NCBI RefSeq assembly: GCF_001956045.1
Contig: NZ_MRTH01000006.1
Location: forward strand, 302,530 to 366,529
Direction: 5' to 3'
DNA length: 64,000 nucleotides
DNA from: Paenibacillus sp. FSL H7-0331
Lineage (GTDB): Bacteria > Bacillota > Bacilli > Paenibacillales > NBRC-103111
The position numbers and the translations under genes are program-made. Of the stretch, positions 62,511-64,000 are shown one piece after another; position 1 is the first letter of the stretch, and every line of letters starts with the position of its first letter. Below the pieces are notes generated by a model. It searched no databases, was not told where the DNA came from, and saw nothing but the letters and a program-made list of their open reading frames with translations.

Positions 62511-62839
62511 TTATAGATCTTTATTTTTTTCTTCTACTAGCAGTGCTCTTTCTCTCCAATAAGAAGTAATATCATTTTTGGATTCTGTTTGAATCACATT
62601 AGTATTATGAGTATTGTAACCTCCTGCCTCTAGAAACAATGAAAGTGTTACCTCGCCATGTGCTGCTTCAGTAAATTTCAAAATCGTTTCAATTGCAGGA
62701 GGATTATTTTCTTGCGATTAATCAAATTCGATATATAAGAATTTGATACGTCACAATCTCTCGAATAGGCATTCAATGATCGTTTTCCTTGAGCTTGCTT
62801 TAGTAATTCTGCAAACTGCTGCTTATTAAAATGTGTCAT
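62511..62839 (-). pseudogene. XRE-family HTH regulator with a frameshift
   Basis: ATG 62839 with GGAGG 9 bases upstream starts MTHFNKQQFAELLKQAQGKR and continues through VSNSYISNLINRKK, a normal Cro/C1 HTH. Near 62715 the frame breaks in an A-rich stretch. In the next frame the protein resumes as NPPAIETILKFTEAAHGEVT and LFLEAGGYNTHN, running to TAA at 62511. The joined product would be about 108 residues. Either the gene is inactive or the window has a base error here. Confidence 0.7.
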
Positions 62840-63067
62840 ATATTGTTTCCTCCAGATAATCTATAAACACATATTATAAATGTTGTTATCAGTAGTCAAC
62901 AAGTAAAGATATCTTTACTAACCAATTTTTTAACATCTCCTTATTATTTTTCATTGAAAGTTACCTTTTATTTACACCAAATTACGTCAGATTTCGAGTA
63001 AATTATATTGCCATATATTACACCTCCTGTTAATATTATTAAATTAAATATAATTTGGGGGTTTCAT

Positions 63068-63865
63068 ATGTATCAGCGTATCATACTTGTTTCACTTTTT
63101 CTTCTTTTGATGTCAGCTTGTGTTAATGTTCAAGAAACAACGAGTTTAGCTGATCAGTTATTTGAATCCAAAGATTTTGCTGGATTTAATAAAACAATTG
63201 AGAAATTGCAGAAAGGAAATAAGTCAGAATATGAAAAATATATTTCGGGAATCAAAGAGAAAGAATTGTTTAAACTGAGTAAGTATGATAATTTAACTAA
63301 GACTAATGAAGGTATTCCATTACTTACTAATATTACTAAAAATGTCCCTGCACTAGCTGATTATTCTAATGCTCAACTTAAAACTTTAACGGACAACAAA
63401 AAATACTTAGATCAGATGGACAGTTCGGTAAAAAATGTTTTGAATAAACATGTAATAATCACTGGAGATTTATTAAGTAAGTCCAATACACCAATAATTT
63501 TAATGGACACAATAGGTACAGTCGGTACAGCGACAAAAGAGCTAAAAGAATTAAGTTTAGATATAAACACCAATATTATTTATCTAGAATCTTTAAAAGT
63601 ACCAGAACAATACTCTATTCCACATAAAAACTATATTGAATCTATTAAGAAATATAAAAGCCAATTAGATGCAAAATTTACTTTTGTTGATACTAATGCC
63701 GCTGAAATATCAACTTATAATACCTTTATTAGAAAAGGAAGTTTTTATGCTTTAAATGAGATGGATTCTATTACAAGAGAATTCGATAAATTATCAATAG
63801 GGATAAAAACTTCTGTTGATGACATGAAACAAAGAGCAACGAGTTTCCAACAATTGTTGAAATAA
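63068..63865 (+). CDS. Uncharacterised lipoprotein
   Basis: A 265-residue predicted lipoprotein: MYQRIILVSLFLLLMSAC gives a signal and lipobox LMSAC with Cys18, then a Lys/Asn/Thr/Ile-rich, largely helical body (for example SVKNVLNKHVIITGDLLSKS and a final KQRATSFQQLLK). ATG 63068 follows GGGGG; the ORF from 63008 lacks a site. AT-rich codons match the accessory segment. No enzyme motif is seen. Confidence 0.7.
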   Translation: MYQRIILVSLFLLLMSACVNVQETTSLADQLFESKDFAGFNKTIEKLQKGNKSEYEKYISGIKEKELFKLSKYDNLTKTNEGIPLLTNITKNVPALADYSNAQLKTLTDNKKYLDQMDSSVKNVLNKHVIITGDLLSKSNTPIILMDTIGTVGTATKELKELSLDINTNIIYLESLKVPEQYSIPHKNYIESIKKYKSQLDAKFTFVDTNAAEISTYNTFIRKGSFYALNEMDSITREFDKLSIGIKTSVDDMKQRATSFQQLLK

Positions 63866-63877
63866 TAATTGATTGTA

Positions 63878-63907
63878 TGCAGCCTAATTATATTAGGCTG
63901 CATTTTT
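63878..63907 (+). terminator. Rho-independent terminator
   Basis: TGCAGCCTAAT-TAT-ATTAGGCTGCA followed by TTTTT, 12 bases after the lipoprotein stop. Confidence 0.85.
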
Positions 63908-63931
63908 GAGTCTGTAAAATAGTTTCGTATT

Positions 63932-63970
63932 ATGAGGTTAACCAGCTAAATCTGGTTAACCTCATTTTTT
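63932..63970. terminator. Second hairpin terminator
   Basis: ATGAGGTTAACCAG (63932-63945) pairs perfectly with CTGGTTAACCTCAT (63952-63965), followed by TTTTT. It is a back-up stop for the lipoprotein gene. Confidence 0.75.
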
Positions 63971-64000
63971 GCGTTAAAATTAGCATTAGCCGGTGAGAAC

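Overview
The window looks like chromosome from an endospore-forming Bacillota of the Paenibacillus type. The basis is two gerA-family spore-germination operons (one with a sigma-G-like promoter), an SLH-domain surface protein, a 7TM-DISM hybrid kinase, and Lpl-type sugar ABC transporters next to an AraC-type regulator with a membrane sensor. Strong Shine-Dalgarno sites and GTG/TTG starts (one probable CTG) are frequent. No rRNA, tRNA or CRISPR array was seen.

Layout. 0-5.2 kb: a partial gene, a DUF1697 protein, two unknown genes in tandem, a beta-propeller lipoprotein and a small membrane protein coupled to an SPFH/prohibitin protein. 5.2-14.9 kb: two leftward germinant-receptor operons, in the orders B-A-C and (D)-B-A-C, flanking a small island that holds a Zur-like Fur-family regulator and the zinc-independent ribosomal protein L31 (rpmE2). 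The rpmE2 promoter carries two tandem Fur-family boxes. 15-22 kb: chemoreceptor, DUF3105 protein, a nitroreductase/MarR pair with two near-identical palindromes, and a rhodanese/flavin-monooxygenase pair. 22-32.6 kb: heterodimeric ABC exporter, hydrolase, aldo/keto reductase, a PemK/MazF-like toxin with an acidic upstream partner, a MerR regulator, and a histidine kinase/response regulator pair. 32.6-45.7 kb: SLH protein, VOC protein, a possible ADP-ribosyltransferase-fold protein beside an HTH protein, LysE exporter, HxlR/oxidoreductase pair, WYL regulator/zinc-ribbon pair, a broken hybrid kinase and a YoaP-like acetyltransferase.

46.5-60.3 kb is a carbohydrate or sugar-acid locus: a solute-binding protein, two enolase-superfamily enzymes, a membrane AraC regulator and two permeases; then a YheC/D-like ATP-grasp gene and an IS3-family scrap; then a second set of two permeases, a solute-binding protein and an esterase. 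The two sets look paralogous. No glycoside hydrolase is present, so the imported compound is probably a small sugar acid or a pre-cut oligosaccharide.

60.3-64 kb is visibly AT-rich accessory DNA with small unknown ORFs, a frameshifted XRE regulator and a lipoprotein.

A recurring theme is gene decay by small deletions or frameshifts: peptide deformylase and an AraC gene fused tail to tail, a hybrid kinase that lost the middle of its receiver domain, a 25-residue SDR start left behind a merR gene, and fragments of a YdcF-like gene, an IS3 transposase and an XRE gene. No single clearly new large system was found. The best leads are the rpmE2 control region, the PemK-like pair, the ART-like/HTH pair and the deletion junctions.
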